Below, in pieces: positions 24,697-34,218 of a DNA stretch of 64,000 nucleotides (the stretch's first letter is position 1; the number at the start of each line of letters is the position of its first letter). Origin of the DNA: Chryseobacterium ginsenosidimutans (GTDB lineage Bacteria; Bacteroidota; Bacteroidia; Flavobacteriales; Weeksellaceae); assembly GCF_030823405.1 (NCBI RefSeq), contig NZ_JAUSXC010000001.1:4199001-4263000 (forward strand), in the 5' to 3' direction. The notes beneath the pieces are model-generated. The model was not told the DNA's origin and searched no databases. It saw only the letters and a list, made by a program, of their open reading frames with translations. Position numbers and translations under genes: made by a program.

Positions 24697-27600
24697 ATGA
24701 ATTTATCCTTGAAAACTCATCTAAAAAATACTTCTGTTGTGCTCCGAGTAGTATTATCCGCCGGAGTTCTCTATTCCTGCGCAACATATAACGTAAAAAA
24801 GGGTAAAAACTTATCTGAAATAGGAAATTCTGATATAAAATCCGAAAACGATTTTAGAATTTTCTTAATAGGTGATGCCGGAAATGCAGATGAGCCTCAA
24901 TCTCAGCATACTTTGAATCTTTTAAAAGATCAATTGGAATCTGCAGGCAGTAACTCAATGCTTATATTTTTGGGTGATAATATTTACCCGAGCGGAATGC
25001 CTAAAGAATCTGATAAAGATTATGCTTTAGCAAAACAAAAGCTTGAAAATCAATTAACCATCACAAAAAACTTCAAAGGCAAAACATTGGTTATCCCAGG
25101 AAATCATGATTGGTACAATGGTTTAGACGGATTGAAATCCCAGGAAGAACTTGTGAAAAATTATTTTAATGATAAAAAAGCTTTTCTCCCAAAAAATTCT
25201 TGCCCGATTGATGATATCAGCCTTACAAAAGACATTAAATTAATCGTAATTGATACAGAATGGGCATTGGTAAACTGGGACAATTATCCTGGAATCAATA
25301 AAAACTGTGATATCAAAACCCGTGAAGATTTTTTCGATGAATTTAAAGATTTAATTAATAAAAATCAGGACAAAAAGATCATTGTTGCTCTTCATCACCC
25401 GATTATCAGCAGCGGAACTCATGCAGGCTTTACCTCCGCAAAAGCTAATCTTTATCCTTTCAAAAGTAAAGTTCCTGTTCCGGGAGTTGCAAGTCTATTG
25501 AATGTCGTGAGAAGTTCTTCGGGAGCAAATCCTGAAGATATTAACAACCAACATTATGCAGATCTTTCAAACAGATTAAAAAGTATTGTTCAGGAAAAAG
25601 AAAATGTCATTTTTGTTTCCGGGCATGATCATAATTTACAATATCACAAAGACAGAAATATCAGACAGATCATCAGTGGGGCGGGTTCAAAAGTTGATCC
25701 GGCATCGATTGGTGAAAAAACAGATTTTTCTTATGGAGGAAGTGGTTTTGCTGTTTTAAATATTAGAAAAGATCAAAGTTCTGATGTTGAATACTTTTCT
25801 ACAAAAAATAACAATTTAGAAAAACTAGCACAGATTCAGGTGATTGATAAGCCTAAAGAATTTGTAAATAACTATCCGAATTCTTTTCCATCTGCAGTTT
25901 CATCAACAATTTACAATAAAAAATTAACGCAAAAAGGAGGAATCTACAGATGGCTTTGGGGAGAACATTACAGAAAATATTACGGAATGCCGATTGAAGC
26001 TCCGACAGCTAATATTTCTACACTTGACGGCGGTTACACTCCTTTTAGAGAAGGAGGAGGAAATCAGTCGAACAGTTTACGCTTAAAATCTCAGGACGGA
26101 CAGGAATTTGTAATGAGAGGTGTTAAAAAAAGTGCCGTTCGTTTCCTTAATAATATGGCTTTCAAGAAAAGTACATTTGGAAATGAATTAAACAATACGT
26201 TCCCTGACAAATTCTTGCTTGATTTTTATACTACCAATCATCCGTTTACTCCATTTTCAATTGGAAATATGGCAGATAAGCTGAATATTTTCCACAGTAA
26301 CCCAAGATTATTTTATATCCCTAAGCAGCAGGCTTTAGGTGAATATAACACGAATTATGGTGATGAAATGTATATGATAGAGGAACGTTTTTCTTCAGAT
26401 CCGAAAACTCTGGCAACTCTTGATAATGCAAAAGATATTGTTTCAACGGATGATGTTCTGAAAAATTTCAATAAAAACTACAAATATTCAGTCGATCAGG
26501 AATCTTACATCAGAGCAAGGATTTTTGATATGTTAATTGGTGACTGGGACAGACATTCCGATCAATGGAAATGGGCAGAATATCAGGACGGCGACAAAGT
26601 AATTTATAAACCGATTCCAAGAGACAGAGATCAGGCTTTCAGTAAATATGATGGGGCTGCTTTCAAAATTATCATGAATATTCCGGCAATACGCCACATG
26701 AAAACTTTTAAAGAAGATATACAAAGTGTGAAATGGCTTGCTATGGAGCCTTATCCTATAGATTTAATTTTCCTTAAAGGCTCAACTGAAGAAGAGTGGA
26801 TTGCACAGGCAAAATATATTCAGGAACATTTAACGGATAAAGATATTGATGATACCTTCAACAATTTACCAAAAGAAGTTAAAGACGAAACAATTGCCGA
26901 TATTCAAAGAAAACTAAAAATAAGAAAGACCAAATTACAGTCTTACGCTTCACAATATTACGATGTTTTACAGAAAAAAGTTCCGTTAGCAGGAACGGTA
27001 AATCCTGATAAATTTGTGATTACAAAAACAGGAAATTCTGTTAACGTAAAACAATATAAATTAGATAAAAACAAAGAAAATCCTGAGTTGGTTTTTGAAA
27101 AAACATATAACGATTCAAAAACTAAAGAACTTTGGGTTTACGGATTGGAAGATGATGATATTTATGAAGTTTCCGGTGATGGAAAACCTAAAATGAATAT
27201 CAGATTAATTGGCGGTTACAATAATGACACCTATAATGTGGCCAATGGAAGTAAGGTGAAAATTTATGATTTTAAATCACAAAAAAACACGTACAATACC
27301 CATGGCGCGACGAAAAATATTTCGGACGATTATGACATCAACACGTATAATTACAAACACCCTAAATATAACTTCTTTGCAGGTTATCCAAATGCAGATT
27401 ACAATCCCGATGACGGCGTGATTCTTGGTGTTCTGGCAAATTATACGGTAAATAATTTCATTCGCTCTCCTTACACTCAAAAACACAGCTTAAAAGTAAA
27501 CTTTTATACTGCAACAGGTGGCTTTAACGCTATTTATAAAGGAATTTTCAAGAAAGCAATTTCGAGCTGGGATTTCAATATTGATGCAGGATTTACAACT

Positions 27601-28413
27601 CCTCGTTTTGCAGAAAACTTCTTTGGTCTATCCAACGAAAGCGATTTCGACAGGGAAACAACGGAAATGAAGTACAACAGAGCAAGAATTTCAAAATTCA
27701 ATTTTGCACCTTCTATTTCTAAGAAAAGCTGGGCAAATTTATTTCAGCAATTTCAATTAACTTTTGAAAGTAATAAGGTTCAGCGAAATGGGGATCGTTT
27801 TGTGGATGTTTCTCATGATGTAAGACCCGAAGTTTTCGACAATCAACAATTTGGAGGAGCCAATTACACATTCAGTTATAAAAATTTAGATAACAACGCC
27901 TTTCCGACTTTAGGGATGGAATTAAAATTAAACGCAGACTGGAAAACCAATCTTACGGATTTTAACAGAAACTTTCTGATCTTAAGCGGAACTTTATCTG
28001 TGGATCACAGACTTGACAGCAGAGGAAATTTCGTATTTGCTAATTCCAGTAATGCAAGATGGATCAATAATAACAACTTTGAATTCTATCAGGCTGCAGC
28101 AATTGGTGGCAATAATGGAATGAGAGCTTTCCGAAATGACAGATTTTCAGGGAGATCTTACTTTACCAATAACTCAGAAATTCGTTGGGATTTCGGAAGA
28201 GTAAAAAATAATATTATTCCTGCAAACATGGGTATTCTATTAGGCTACGATGTAGGAAGAGTCTGGAATGACAACGAAGATTCCAAAAAGTGGCATCAAT
28301 CTGTCGGTGGCGGATTTTGGCTAAGTATTGTTGAAATGTTCTCCGCAAGACTGAATTATTTCTACGGAACAGATGGCGGAAGAATTTCCGGAGGTGTGGG
28401 GATGACGTTTTAA
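24697..28413 (+). CDS. Lipoprotein fusion: metallophosphoesterase, kinase-like region, Omp85-like barrel
   Basis: A 1238-residue envelope protein. A signal peptide ends in a possible lipobox (LYSC, C28). Residues about 52-330 form a calcineurin-like metallophosphoesterase: D60 (GDAG), G93-D-N95, G135-N-H-D138, and G309-H-D-H312. The middle (about 450-700) has LIGDWDRHSDQW (D616-H620) and PRDRDQAF (641-648), which resemble the catalytic and metal-binding loops of Fam20/HipA-like kinases. From about 900 the protein is a beta-barrel with GGNNGMRAFRNDRFSGRS and a terminal VGMTF, as in Omp85/surface-antigen proteins. Outer-membrane placement is inferred. The kinase-like reading is the least certain part. 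Confidence 0.75.
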   Translation: MNLSLKTHLKNTSVVLRVVLSAGVLYSCATYNVKKGKNLSEIGNSDIKSENDFRIFLIGDAGNADEPQSQHTLNLLKDQLESAGSNSMLIFLGDNIYPSGMPKESDKDYALAKQKLENQLTITKNFKGKTLVIPGNHDWYNGLDGLKSQEELVKNYFNDKKAFLPKNSCPIDDISLTKDIKLIVIDTEWALVNWDNYPGINKNCDIKTREDFFDEFKDLINKNQDKKIIVALHHPIISSGTHAGFTSAKANLYPFKSKVPVPGVASLLNVVRSSSGANPEDINNQHYADLSNRLKSIVQEKENVIFVSGHDHNLQYHKDRNIRQIISGAGSKVDPASIGEKTDFSYGGSGFAVLNIRKDQSSDVEYFSTKNNNLEKLAQIQVIDKPKEFVNNYPNSFPSAVSSTIYNKKLTQKGGIYRWLWGEHYRKYYGMPIEAPTANISTLDGGYTPFREGGGNQSNSLRLKSQDGQEFVMRGVKKSAVRFLNNMAFKKSTFGNELNNTFPDKFLLDFYTTNHPFTPFSIGNMADKLNIFHSNPRLFYIPKQQALGEYNTNYGDEMYMIEERFSSDPKTLATLDNAKDIVSTDDVLKNFNKNYKYSVDQESYIRARIFDMLIGDWDRHSDQWKWAEYQDGDKVIYKPIPRDRDQAFSKYDGAAFKIIMNIPAIRHMKTFKEDIQSVKWLAMEPYPIDLIFLKGSTEEEWIAQAKYIQEHLTDKDIDDTFNNLPKEVKDETIADIQRKLKIRKTKLQSYASQYYDVLQKKVPLAGTVNPDKFVITKTGNSVNVKQYKLDKNKENPELVFEKTYNDSKTKELWVYGLEDDDIYEVSGDGKPKMNIRLIGGYNNDTYNVANGSKVKIYDFKSQKNTYNTHGATKNISDDYDINTYNYKHPKYNFFAGYPNADYNPDDGVILGVLANYTVNNFIRSPYTQKHSLKVNFYTATGGFNAIYKGIFKKAISSWDFNIDAGFTTPRFAENFFGLSNESDFDRETTEMKYNRARISKFNFAPSISKKSWANLFQQFQLTFESNKVQRNGDRFVDVSHDVRPEVFDNQQFGGANYTFSYKNLDNNAFPTLGMELKLNADWKTNLTDFNRNFLILSGTLSVDHRLDSRGNFVFANSSNARWINNNNFEFYQAAAIGGNNGMRAFRNDRFSGRSYFTNNSEIRWDFGRVKNNIIPANMGILLGYDVGRVWNDNEDSKKWHQSVGGGFWLSIVEMFSARLNYFYGTDGGRISGGVGMTF

Positions 28414-28464
28414 TGTAAAGTAAACTTCGATTCAATAAGGTAAAAATTATTTAATTGAATATAA

Positions 28465-28493
28465 AAAATCCGCAGAGAATTTCTGCGGATTTT
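28465..28493. terminator. Bidirectional terminator
   Basis: A 12-bp perfect stem AAAATCCGCAGA with its complement and a 5-nt loop, between two convergent genes (stops at 28413 and 28498). T-runs on both strands. Confidence 0.85.
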
Positions 28494-28497
28494 GCTT

Positions 28498-29379
28498 TTA
28501 TTGTAAAAGAAATTTATAAACATTTCCGCCTAATTTTTTATCCTTTTCATCAGCAATCAAGAGTGTTTTATCATCTAAAAAAACAACAGCTTCTTTTTGT
28601 GAATTGTGATTCAATGAAATTTTCTGAATTTTCGTTTTGCTGAAATCATTCGGTGAAAACCCGGTAAGAACCTGAATATTTTTATGGTTAAGCAAAATAA
28701 TTTTATCTTTTGTACTGTTAATTGTTGCAGAAGTAATCGCTGCATCACTATAACCGCCGTCAAGCTTTAATTTACCTATCATTTTCGCTTCAAAATCACC
28801 TTCTTTATTTGGAATCTGGAACACTAAGAAAGTGCCGTCAAAACCTTTGCTCCTGTTTTTTGTGAAAAGATAAAAATTACCGTCCATTTCTACAAAAGCT
28901 TCACAGTCGTATAACAAGTTTGACTTTTTCGGAGGAAATTCTGTTTGACCTTGATAATGAAATCTCGTTGTCTGAACTACCTTTGTGGATTTCTGAGAAG
29001 CATCTTTCAAATCTACTTTTAAAATAGCAAGATCTTTTCTGTCATTTTCATTATTTCCAAAATCTCCTATATAAATATTTCCTTGCGGATCTGTTGTGAT
29101 ATCTTCCCAATCAGTATTTTCGGCATTTTCTACCAAAACATCGTTAGTTAAGTTTCCTTTTTGATCCAAGCCGTAAATAACATTTTTATTTCCCTGATCT
29201 TCAATTGCCCAAATTGTATTTTTATCTTTAGACAGAGTAATTCCCGAAACTTCTTTCAGTTTTTTAGGTAAAGAAAACTGTACCGTTAAAGTATCATCTT
29301 TAGATTGTTCACTTTGAGTTTTCGGATTGCATCCGACGATCAAAAGTGAGGCTATTGCACAAAAAATAGTCATTTTCAT
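28498..29379 (-). CDS. Beta-propeller-like lipoprotein, SdiA-regulated-like
   Basis: 293 residues with a lipoprotein signal (SLLIVGC, C17). The mature part has repeated strands such as LKEVSGITLSKDKNTIWAIEDQGN, WEDITTDPQGNIYIGDFGNN and CEAFVEMDGNFYLFTKN, which resemble the propeller blades of SdiA-regulated-family proteins. The substrate is unknown. The last base of the mazG stop is the first base of this ATG, so the two are translated as a coupled pair. Confidence 0.7.
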   Translation of the reverse strand: MKMTIFCAIASLLIVGCNPKTQSEQSKDDTLTVQFSLPKKLKEVSGITLSKDKNTIWAIEDQGNKNVIYGLDQKGNLTNDVLVENAENTDWEDITTDPQGNIYIGDFGNNENDRKDLAILKVDLKDASQKSTKVVQTTRFHYQGQTEFPPKKSNLLYDCEAFVEMDGNFYLFTKNRSKGFDGTFLVFQIPNKEGDFEAKMIGKLKLDGGYSDAAITSATINSTKDKIILLNHKNIQVLTGFSPNDFSKTKIQKISLNHNSQKEAVVFLDDKTLLIADEKDKKLGGNVYKFLLQ

Positions 29380-30152
29380 TAGTTATTATTTATTAGTTTA
29401 GCTTTTTCCCAAAGAACATCCATTTCTTCCAAAGACATATCAGAAAGACTTAAATTATCATTTAAAGCCAGATCTTCCATTTTTTGGAATCTTGAAATAA
29501 ATTTTAAATTTGTTCTTTCTAAAGCCGAATCCGGATTAATACCTGAAATTCTTGCATAATTAATCAATGAGAAAAATACATCACCCAATTCCTGTTCTTT
29601 TTTATCCAGATCAGTTTCCGCATGAAATTCCTGAATTTCTTCATCCACTTTTTTCCATGCATCTTCTGCATCATGAAATTCAAAACCGATGCCTTTTACT
29701 TTATCCTGAATTCTGTAAGCTTTCACCAAACTCGGAAGACTTTTCGGAACTCCGCCCAAAATAGATTTATTTCCTTCTTTTAATTTTAATTTCTCCCAGT
29801 TCTGTTTCACTTCTTCCTCGTCTTTTACTTCTGTATCACCGTAAATATGAGGATGACGGAAAATTAATTTTTCATTCAAAGAATTAATGACATCAGCAAT
29901 ATCAAAACTTTCTTTTTCGGAACCGATTTTAGCATAAAAAACCAAATGAAGCAAAACATCACCAAGTTCTTTTTTTATTTCCTGCAAATCTCCCTGCAAA
30001 ATAGCATCCGAAAGCTCATAGGTTTCTTCCAAAGTTAAATGACGAAGCGATTCTAAGGTCTGTTTCTGATCCCACGGACATTTTTCCCGCAAATCATCCA
30101 TAATATCCAATAATCTTCCGAAAGCTTCTAACTTTTCCTGTCTGGTATTCAT
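29379..30152 (-). CDS. mazG: Nucleoside triphosphate pyrophosphohydrolase MazG
   Basis: House-cleaning enzyme that hydrolyses NTPs to NMP and pyrophosphate. The protein has two MazG units. The first has CPWDQKQTLESLRHLTLEETYEL and the metal-binding EExxE...ELGD (KKELGDVLLH). The second has DEEIQEFHAE and EQELGDVFFSLIN. From ATG 30152 it is 257 residues. The longer start at 30176 would fall inside the TAAATTTG box at 30174-30181, so I rejected it. Confidence 0.93.
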   Translation of the reverse strand: MNTRQEKLEAFGRLLDIMDDLREKCPWDQKQTLESLRHLTLEETYELSDAILQGDLQEIKKELGDVLLHLVFYAKIGSEKESFDIADVINSLNEKLIFRHPHIYGDTEVKDEEEVKQNWEKLKLKEGNKSILGGVPKSLPSLVKAYRIQDKVKGIGFEFHDAEDAWKKVDEEIQEFHAETDLDKKEQELGDVFFSLINYARISGINPDSALERTNLKFISRFQKMEDLALNDNLSLSDMSLEEMDVLWEKAKLINNN

Positions 30153-30173
30153 AATTAAGAATTCAAAGTGATA

Positions 30174-30181
30174 CAAATTTA
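30174..30181 (-). promoter_or_regulatory. Candidate -7 box for mazG (TAAATTTG)
   Basis: Minus-strand TAnnTTTG, 22 bases before ATG 30152. It decides the start codon of mazG. Confidence 0.55.
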
Positions 30182-30256
30182 AGGTAAATCTTTATGATTG
30201 TCCTTCTGTCTTGAAACTTTTGCAACTTTCCGCTAAATTCAACTTAATTGAAACAA

Positions 30257-30284
30257 AAAACCTCATCATTGCTGACAAGGTTTT
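30257..30284 (-). terminator. Terminator after the DUF5606 gene
   Basis: A 12-bp stem (30284-30273 with 30268-30257, two wobbles) and TTGC/GCAA loop, followed on the minus strand by six T. Confidence 0.75.
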
Positions 30285-30308
30285 ATTATTAAATTCAAAG
30301 GATGAGAA

Positions 30309-30875
30309 TTATCCCATTTTTCTGTGTGTACTTTTTGTAGCTGCTTTTGCACCAGAAGAAGCTTTCGCTTTCGGAGTTACCGGTTTATCAGCCTTTGGAG
30401 CTACTTTTTTTGGAGCTTCCTTATCTGTTAAGGTTACTTCTTCTCCTTCCTGAGCCGGATCCAATGTTTCAGGTTCAGCCTTTACAAAGCTTTCAGGAGT
30501 AATATATCCTGCTTTGTGAAGAATGTTGTACCACTGAGCCAATTTCTTGATATCAGAAGCATAAACTCTCTCTGTATCGTAGTTTGGAAGAGAAGCCGTC
30601 ATGAATTCTTTCAATTCAGCATCGCTTGATTTGTGAGCAATAGCTTCTTTGTAGTCGTAGTTTTTAGCAATATTTTCAAAAACTTCAAATAAAGGAACTT
30701 CTTTATCAAATGTAAACATTGCGATGTTGTCTAACAAACTTACTTGGCTAGAATTTCCGATGCTAACTTTTTTCTTTGTAGTAACATCTTCAATAATAAA
30801 TCCGTTTCTTAATTGAGAAACTAATTTGAAAAGTCCTGGCTTACCAGAAATTGAAATTATTTTTTCTAACAGCAT
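30309..30875 (-). CDS. DUF5606 family protein
   Basis: 188 residues. The N-terminal 130 residues match the DUF5606 family of Bacteroidota (LEKIISISGKPGLFKL start, YDTERVYASDIKKLAQWYNIL). The C-terminal tail (about 150-188) is a Lys/Ala/Pro-rich disordered extension ending THRKMG. The function is unknown. It lies 76 bases after def on the same strand and may share its transcript; a clear terminator follows. Confidence 0.85.
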   Translation of the reverse strand: MLLEKIISISGKPGLFKLVSQLRNGFIIEDVTTKKKVSIGNSSQVSLLDNIAMFTFDKEVPLFEVFENIAKNYDYKEAIAHKSSDAELKEFMTASLPNYDTERVYASDIKKLAQWYNILHKAGYITPESFVKAEPETLDPAQEGEEVTLTDKEAPKKVAPKADKPVTPKAKASSGAKAATKSTHRKMG

Positions 30876-30951
30876 AATTTTATTTTTTTAAATTCTGCAA
30901 TCGGCTGTGGGCTTTTTGCGCTTTATTGTTTTTTTATTTTATTAATTCAAA

Positions 30952-31524
30952 CTATTTTGGAAACCTCATTTTGTAACTGATGCTTACGTCACCTTGAGTA
31001 ATTTTCGTCAGTTTACCTTTCACAAGTTTCTTTTTCAGGGCACTTAGATGGTCTGTAAACAAAATTCCTTCAATATGATCATATTCATGCTGAATTACGC
31101 GGGCTCTAATATCGGAAAAAGTTTCTGTATGTTTCACAAAATTTTCGTCATAATATTCAATTATGATCGTTGATTTTCTCTTCACATCTTCTCTCACATC
31201 CGGAATAGAAAGACATCCTTCATTGAATTTCCACTCTTCGCCGGATTCTTCAAGAATTTTAGCATTAATGAAAACTTTTTTGAAATCCACCAATTCATCC
31301 TTGATATCATCATAATCTTCATCCTCGGCAAGAGGAGAAACATCTATAACAAATAAACGAATATCCAGTCCGATCTGAGGTGCTGCCAAACCTATCCCAT
31401 TTGCACTGTACATTGTATCGAACATGTTCTCTATCAACTCTTGTAGCTCAGGATAATCTTTATCAATATCCTTGCTTACTTTTCTTAAAACTGGGTCACC
31501 AAAAGCTCTTATCGGTAAAATCAT
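30952..31524 (-). CDS. def: Peptide deformylase
   Basis: Removes the formyl group from the N-terminal Met of nascent proteins. All three motifs are present in the 190 residues: GIGLAAPQ (43-50), EGCLSIP (102-108, metal ligand C104) and QHEYDH (145-150, catalytic E147). The gene overlaps the ruvX stop by four bases, a coupled pair. Confidence 0.96.
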   Translation of the reverse strand: MILPIRAFGDPVLRKVSKDIDKDYPELQELIENMFDTMYSANGIGLAAPQIGLDIRLFVIDVSPLAEDEDYDDIKDELVDFKKVFINAKILEESGEEWKFNEGCLSIPDVREDVKRKSTIIIEYYDENFVKHTETFSDIRARVIQHEYDHIEGILFTDHLSALKKKLVKGKLTKITQGDVSISYKMRFPK

Positions 31525-31937
31525 CTTGTTTTTTGTTCTAAAAAATTCTGCAATATAATGGTTGCACTTATTTTATCTATTAATCCTTTTTCCTGTCGTT
31601 GTTTTTTACTTTTTCCGCTTTGAGAAATAAAAAACGAAGCCATTTTAGATGTAAATCTTTCATCGAGGCGGTTAACTTTAATTGTAGGAAATTCTTTTTG
31701 AAAAATTTCTATAAATTTTAAAATATCAGTTTCCACTTCTGAAAGATTTCCTTTCAAATCTACAGGAAGCCCGACTACCACTTCATCTACTCTGTTTTCA
31801 GCGAAATATTTTTTCAAAAATTCCATTAACCCCGGAGTCAGAATGGTATCCAGTCCGCTTGCAATAATTTGCATATCATCTGTTGCAGCAATACCACAAC
31901 GTGCCTTTCCATAGTCTATTGCAAGGATTTGTCCCAT
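31521..31937 (-). CDS. ruvX: Putative pre-16S rRNA nuclease / Holliday junction resolvase RuvX (YqgF)
   Basis: A 138-residue RNase H-fold protein with the ILAIDYGKARCGIA strand (catalytic D8), DEVVVGLPVDLKGN, and the NRLDERFTSKMA motif. YqgF homologues process pre-16S rRNA in E. coli, and the family is often named RuvX. The start codon is only 8 bases after a TAAATTTG box, so the leader is extremely short. Confidence 0.93.
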   Translation of the reverse strand: MGQILAIDYGKARCGIAATDDMQIIASGLDTILTPGLMEFLKKYFAENRVDEVVVGLPVDLKGNLSEVETDILKFIEIFQKEFPTIKVNRLDERFTSKMASFFISQSGKSKKQRQEKGLIDKISATIILQNFLEQKTR

Positions 31938-31944
31938 AAGTTTG

Positions 31945-31952
31945 CAAATTTA
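31945..31952 (-). promoter_or_regulatory. Candidate -7 box for ruvX-def (TAAATTTG)
   Basis: Minus-strand TAnnTTTG whose last base is 8 nt from the ruvX ATG; a transcript would have a leader of only a few bases. Confidence 0.5.
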
Positions 31953-32050
31953 GTAAATTTTAATGATTTTATCCCATACACAGTTTTTTTTATAAATCAT
32001 GTTTTATTCCGTTATTTTTTTTATAATTTTAATCTTCAAAAAAACGAAAC

Positions 32051-32527
32051 ATGAAGAAACTCATCCTCGTAAGACATGCGAAAAGCGACTGGCCGGAAGA
32101 AACAGAAGACTTCGACAGACCATTGGCAGACAAAGGTTTAGAAGACGCAATGCGTATGTCAAGATTTATGAAAAATAATAGTATTTTGATAGATTATTTT
32201 GTATCGAGCCCAGCGGTTCGGGCATTGAATACGTGCAAAATATTTAATCAGACTTACAATTTAAATTTTATTACTAACGAAAAACTTTATAATCCGTCAG
32301 AAAGTAATTTCGAATCTGTAATCTACAATCTGGATGACAGTCATGAGGCGGTTGCTTTCTTTTCTCATAATAATGGAATTTCTAATTTTGCAAATTCTAT
32401 TTCTGATGATATTTTTCACTTTCCTACTTGCGGAGTTGCAGGTTTTGAGATAGATTGCGATTCGTGGTCTGAATTTGATGGTGCCGATAAAAAATTATTA
32501 TTCTTTTACGAACCCGGAAAGATTTAG
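32051..32527 (+). CDS. SixA-like histidine phosphatase
   Basis: 158 residues of the histidine phosphatase (phosphoglycerate mutase-like) superfamily. The LVRHAKSDWP motif gives the catalytic R8-H9, with the second His in VAFFSHNNG and the SSPAVRALNT segment. The short size matches SixA-type phosphohistidine phosphatases; the physiological substrate is unknown. Convergent with the serine hydrolase gene. Confidence 0.85.
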   Translation: MKKLILVRHAKSDWPEETEDFDRPLADKGLEDAMRMSRFMKNNSILIDYFVSSPAVRALNTCKIFNQTYNLNFITNEKLYNPSESNFESVIYNLDDSHEAVAFFSHNNGISNFANSISDDIFHFPTCGVAGFEIDCDSWSEFDGADKKLLFFYEPGKI

Positions 32528-32549
32528 AAAAAAGCTTAATATTTTAAAA

Positions 32550-32577
32550 AAAAGCTCCAACAGAAGTTGAAGCTTTT
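32550..32577. terminator. Bidirectional terminator
   Basis: A 12-bp stem with one C-A mismatch, AAAAGCTCCAAC against GTTGAAGCTTTT, with a 4-nt loop, between convergent genes. Confidence 0.7.
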
Positions 32578-32581
32578 CATT

Positions 32582-34126
32582 TTATTTTCTTTCTAAATCC
32601 AAATCATCAAAATCAAAACTGAAATCTGTAACATCGGAAATCGGTTTTAATCTTGCTGACTGAGCTTTTCCCGTTTCATCATAATCAAAGATAATATACG
32701 CATCGGCATCATAGCTTCTGTCATCCCATTTGATAATAAAAGAATTATTGGAAAAAGGCAATAATTCACCTTTCAGCCTTGGAGAGTTTTTACATGAAAT
32801 TCTAAAGGCATTTCCTTGTTGGGTAACTTCAACATCTCCAAACCATTTATCGCTATATAGTCCTACGAATTGTTCTGATTTTGGCTGAAGGTTCTTATCT
32901 TTTTTGAAAACCTCAGATTTTGCAAAAGCTTCTTTCTTCTGTTTATCAAAACTTTCTTCCATTTTTGACATTCTGTCGCCGTACGTTTTCAGCCAATTTC
33001 GGTCTGCAATGCCTAAATAAGAATCTTTAACTGTATTCGTAATCGTGTTGAAAGCTGCACCAGATTGTTGATTTGTCAACACTACTATTCCTAATTTCAT
33101 ATCCGGAATCAAAGTAAACTGAGTTACCGTCCCGATCAATCCACCTGTGTGCTGAATTTGTTTGTGACCTTTAACATCGCTTAAAAACCAACCCATTCCA
33201 TAACCATAAAAACTTGTATCATAAGGATTTTTAACAGCAACTCCACTTGGAATCTGTAAATTCCAAAGCTGTTGGATATTTTTATCTGAAACCAATTTTT
33301 TCCCGTCTTTTGTTGTGAAATTATTCAATAAAAATTCTGCCCAAGTCGTCATATCTTTAATGTTACTCATAATTCCACCTGCGGCATTTGCGGTTTCACT
33401 CCAGTCGTGAAGAACCGCAACTGCCTTTCCATCAACCGGAGCATGTGCGTCGATTTTATTGGCAACAGCTTTTGCTCTGTTGTAGCTTCCGAAGCTTGAA
33501 GTCATTCCGACAGGTTTCATAATTCTCTGTTCAATAAAATCTGCCCAGCTTAATCCTGAAACTCTGTGAATAACTTCTCCTGCCACGATAAACATAATAT
33601 TATTGTAATCTAAAGTCGTTCTAAAAGGATTTTCTGGCTTTAAATATCTTACATTATGCACAATATCATTGACTGTTAAATTTCCGCCTTCAGGAAAAAA
33701 CATCAAATCCCCTTGTCCTAAACCTAAACCTGCTCTGTGAGTCACCAAATCTTTAATCGTAACATTTTGAGAAACATACGGATCATACATCTGAAACTCA
33801 GGAATATATTTTGAAACGTTATCATCCCAGTTCAATTTTCCTTCATCTGCCAAAATCGCTAATGCGGTACAGGTAAAACCTTTTGAATTGGATGCAATTC
33901 CGACCAATGTATTGTCATCCATCGGTTGTTTTGAATTTAAAGAGCGTACCCCAAAACCTTTTGAATAAATAACTTTTCCATCCTTGATAATTCCGACAGA
34001 CATACCTGGAACATCAAAAGTTTTTAATGTATTCTGGATCAATTCGTCCAGTTTTTTATCTTCAACCTGCGCATTAATTAAGCCTACGGTTAAGAGAATA
34101 AGGAGAAAAGAAAATTTCTGCTTCAT
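32582..34126 (-). CDS. Secreted class C beta-lactamase-like serine hydrolase
   Basis: 514 residues from ATG 34126, with a signal peptide (MKQKFSFLLILLTVGLINAQ). The catalytic domain has S79-x-x-K82 (ASNSKGF), the Tyr motif DYNNIMF and the HTGG box (QIQHTGG). A C-terminal domain (about 400-514) resembles the DUF3471-type extension. Such proteins are usually esterases or D-amino-peptidases rather than true beta-lactamases. The TTG start at 34144 overlaps the promoter box and was rejected. Confidence 0.88.
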   Translation of the reverse strand: MKQKFSFLLILLTVGLINAQVEDKKLDELIQNTLKTFDVPGMSVGIIKDGKVIYSKGFGVRSLNSKQPMDDNTLVGIASNSKGFTCTALAILADEGKLNWDDNVSKYIPEFQMYDPYVSQNVTIKDLVTHRAGLGLGQGDLMFFPEGGNLTVNDIVHNVRYLKPENPFRTTLDYNNIMFIVAGEVIHRVSGLSWADFIEQRIMKPVGMTSSFGSYNRAKAVANKIDAHAPVDGKAVAVLHDWSETANAAGGIMSNIKDMTTWAEFLLNNFTTKDGKKLVSDKNIQQLWNLQIPSGVAVKNPYDTSFYGYGMGWFLSDVKGHKQIQHTGGLIGTVTQFTLIPDMKLGIVVLTNQQSGAAFNTITNTVKDSYLGIADRNWLKTYGDRMSKMEESFDKQKKEAFAKSEVFKKDKNLQPKSEQFVGLYSDKWFGDVEVTQQGNAFRISCKNSPRLKGELLPFSNNSFIIKWDDRSYDADAYIIFDYDETGKAQSARLKPISDVTDFSFDFDDLDLERK

Positions 34127-34141
34127 TTTTTTTAATTTTTC

Positions 34142-34149
34142 CAAATTTA
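34142..34149 (-). promoter_or_regulatory. Candidate -7 box for the serine hydrolase (TAAATTTG)
   Basis: Minus-strand TAnnTTTG, 16 bases before ATG 34126. Confidence 0.5.
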
Positions 34150-34218
34150 CTAAATATTGAATGAAGCTATTTTTATTAGTAAAAAAGTTTCCTTATTTTC
34201 GATTTAATACTTTAATCA

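Noticed and set aside
30152..30176. Longer N-terminus for MazG
   Set aside because: The extra eight codons overlap the TAAATTTG box at 30174-30181.
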